Source: an uncultured Actinomyces sp. (GTDB taxonomy: Bacteria; Actinomycetota; Actinomycetes; Actinomycetales; Actinomycetaceae). From it: 6,228 nucleotides of DNA. The notes beneath the pieces are model-generated. The model made no database searches, was not told the DNA's origin, and worked only from the letters and a program-made list of their open reading frames with translations. The DNA is taken from contig CALIZH010000240.1 of assembly GCA_938028585.1 (NCBI GenBank), forward strand, positions 1 to 6,228, read 5' to 3'. Both the position numbers and the translations under genes were made by a program. This document shows positions 4,610 to 6,228 of the stretch, one piece after another. How positions within the stretch are numbered: the stretch's first letter is position 1; each line of letters opens with the position of its first letter.

Positions 4610-6228
4610 TCAGTCACGCGGCTTTTCGCGCATTTCCCAGGTCTCGATGATGTCGCCTTCTTGAATGTCCTTGTAACCCAAGGTGATACCACATTCGTAG
4701 CCCTCGCGGACCTCGGTGACATCGTCCTTCTCGCGGCGAAGCGATGCGATCTCCAGGTTGTCTGCAACAACCACACCGTCGCGGACCAAGCGAGCCTTGG
4801 TTCCACGCTTGATGGTGCCATTGCGGACAATCGAACCTGCGATGTTGCCGAACTTGCCGGAACGGAAGACCTGACGGATCTCCGCGCTGCCCAGTGCGAC
4901 CTCTTCGTAGATCGGCTTGAGCATGCCCTTCATCGCGGCCTCGACATCGTCGATCGCCGAGTAGATGACGTTGTAGTACTTGATCTCGACGCCCTCGGCA
5001 TCGGCCAGTTCCTGAACGCGTTCAGCCGGGCGGACATTGAAGCCAATGATGACCGCGTTGTCCACGGTTGCCAGGTTGACGTCGTTCTGGGTGATTGCAC
5101 CAACGCCGCGGTGGATGATGCGGAGAGCAACCTCTTCGCCGACATCGATGCGCAGCAGCGAGTCTTCCAGGGCTTCAACAGCACCGGAGACGTCACCCTT
5201 AATGACCAGGTTGAGGGTATCGACCTCGCCTTCCTTAAGGACCTTATCGAAGTCCTCAAGGGAGACGCGCTTACGGCGCTTGGCCAGCATGGCCTGACGC
5301 TCTGCGGCCTCGCGCTTATCAGCGATCTGGCGGGCAGTACGGTCATCGGTGGCAACCAAGAAGGAGTCACCAGCGCGAGGAACCGAAGTCAAGCCCAGCA
5401 CTGCAACGGGGGTCGAGGGACCGGCCTCGGCGACATCGTTACCGCTGTCGTCGAACATCGCACGAACACGGCCGTGCGAGGAACCGACAACCAGGGAATC
5501 GCCGACGCGCAGGGTACCGCGCTGAACCAGCATGGTCGCCACTGCACCGCGGCCCTTATCCAGGTTCGCTTCGATAGCAACACCGCGGGCATCGGTATCG
5601 GGGTTCGCTTCAAGGGTCAGCGCTGCATCAGCAGTCAGCAGCACGGCCTCGAGAAGTTCACGGATACCCTTGCGCTGCTTGGCCGAGATGTCGACGAACA
5701 TAACGTCGCCGCCGTACTCTTCAGCAACCAGGCCGTACTCGGTGAGCTGGGCACGAATCTTATCGGGGTTCGCGCCTTCCTTATCGATCTTGTTGACGGC
5801 AACAACGATCGGCACGCCAGCGGCCTGCGCGTGGTTGATTGCTTCAACAGTCTGAGGCATGACACCGTCATCCGCTGCAACCACAAGGATCGCGATATCG
5901 GTGACCTGCGCACCACGGGCACGCATAGCGGTGAAGGCCTCGTGACCGGGGGTATCGATGAAGGTGATACGGCGAGGAGTTCCATCCTCGGACTTCACCT
6001 GCACCTGGTAGGCACCAATGTGCTGGGTAATGCCACCGTGCTCAGAGTCGACAACGTCGGTGTGACGGATCGCGTCGAGCAGCTTGGTCTTACCGTGGTC
6101 GACGTGGCCCATGACCGTGACGACCGGGGGACGCGGCTGCATGTTCTCTGCATCGTCGAGTTCTTCGGCTTCGAGGTCGATGTCGAAGGACTCGAGCAGT
6201 TCGCGATCCTCATCTTCAGGCGAAACAA
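4610..6228 (-). CDS. infB: Translation initiation factor IF-2, C-terminal part (N-terminus beyond window)
   Basis: 538 full codons are visible up to the right edge, and the frame stays open past it. IF-2 is the GTPase that brings fMet-tRNA to the 30S subunit and promotes subunit joining. The first visible 28 residues are very acidic (for example DIDLEAEELDDAEN), the linker before the G domain. Numbering from the internal Met at 6142: G1 GHVDHGKT 12-19, G2 GGITQHIGAY 36-45, G3 DTPGH 63-67, G4 NKID 117-120, G5 SAK 153-155. Domain II, the linker helix and the fMet-tRNA-binding C-terminal domain follow, with GKFGNIAGSIVRNG and the conserved GYECGI near the end. The Met at 6142 is not the start, since conserved sequence continues upstream of it. 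The protein ends EKPRD-stop and a strong terminator follows. It is convergent with the transporter gene and functionally unrelated to ilv. Confidence 0.97.
   Translation of the reverse strand, partial: VSPEDEDRELLESFDIDLEAEELDDAENMQPRPPVVTVMGHVDHGKTKLLDAIRHTDVVDSEHGGITQHIGAYQVQVKSEDGTPRRITFIDTPGHEAFTAMRARGAQVTDIAILVVAADDGVMPQTVEAINHAQAAGVPIVVAVNKIDKEGANPDKIRAQLTEYGLVAEEYGGDVMFVDISAKQRKGIRELLEAVLLTADAALTLEANPDTDARGVAIEANLDKGRGAVATMLVQRGTLRVGDSLVVGSSHGRVRAMFDDSGNDVAEAGPSTPVAVLGLTSVPRAGDSFLVATDDRTARQIADKREAAERQAMLAKRRKRVSLEDFDKVLKEGEVDTLNLVIKGDVSGAVEALEDSLLRIDVGEEVALRIIHRGVGAITQNDVNLATVDNAVIIGFNVRPAERVQELADAEGVEIKYYNVIYSAIDDVEAAMKGMLKPIYEEVALGSAEIRQVFRSGKFGNIAGSIVRNGTIKRGTKARLVRDGVVVADNLEIASLRREKDDVTEVREGYECGITLGYKDIQEGDIIETWEMREKPRD

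Noticed and set aside
4610..6142. infB starting at the Met at 6142
   Set aside because: The frame continues upstream to the window edge with an acidic IF-2 linker, and the G1 motif begins only 11 residues after this Met, so it is internal.

Overview
The window looks like ordinary chromosomal DNA from a moderately GC-rich actinobacterium, possibly near the Actinomyces/Schaalia group. That guess rests on base composition, protein style and the ilvB-ilvN-ilvC order with a branched-chain-rich leader peptide; genus is not decidable by eye. Nothing points to a mobile element, CRISPR array or recent transfer.

Layout. Minus strand, 1-2393: the branched-chain amino acid operon ilvB (2393-630), ilvN (630-124) and ilvC (121 to the window edge, only 40 codons visible). 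The genes are tightly packed, with a 1-base ilvB/ilvN overlap and a 2-base ilvN/ilvC gap. Region 2394-2881 is a 488-base divergent intergenic region. On the minus strand it holds what I read as the operon's attenuator: a 22-codon leader ORF with 10 Ile/Leu/Val residues, mutually exclusive hairpins, and a hairpin followed by six T. On the plus strand it holds the weak promoter and Shine-Dalgarno of the next gene. Plus strand, 2882-4474: a 530-residue membrane transporter of the AspT/YidE/SucE family with two cytoplasmic RCK_C domains. Region 4475-4609, between convergent genes, holds an exact 13-bp tandem duplication and two strong perfect hairpins, one acting as a terminator for each side. Minus strand, 4610 to the window end: infB, translation initiation factor IF-2, missing its N-terminus.

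How the parts fit. IlvBN makes acetolactate or acetohydroxybutyrate, and IlvC reduces and isomerises it towards valine, leucine and isoleucine. Two layers of feedback are visible: the leader peptide (transcription attenuation by charged Ile/Leu/Val tRNA) and the intact valine-site residues of IlvN (enzyme inhibition). The transporter is divergent from the ilv operon and its substrate cannot be read from sequence; aspartate/alanine exchange and succinate export are the known activities of the family. infB is an unrelated housekeeping neighbour. The most interesting item is the leader/attenuator, which ordinary annotation would miss because its peptide is so short.
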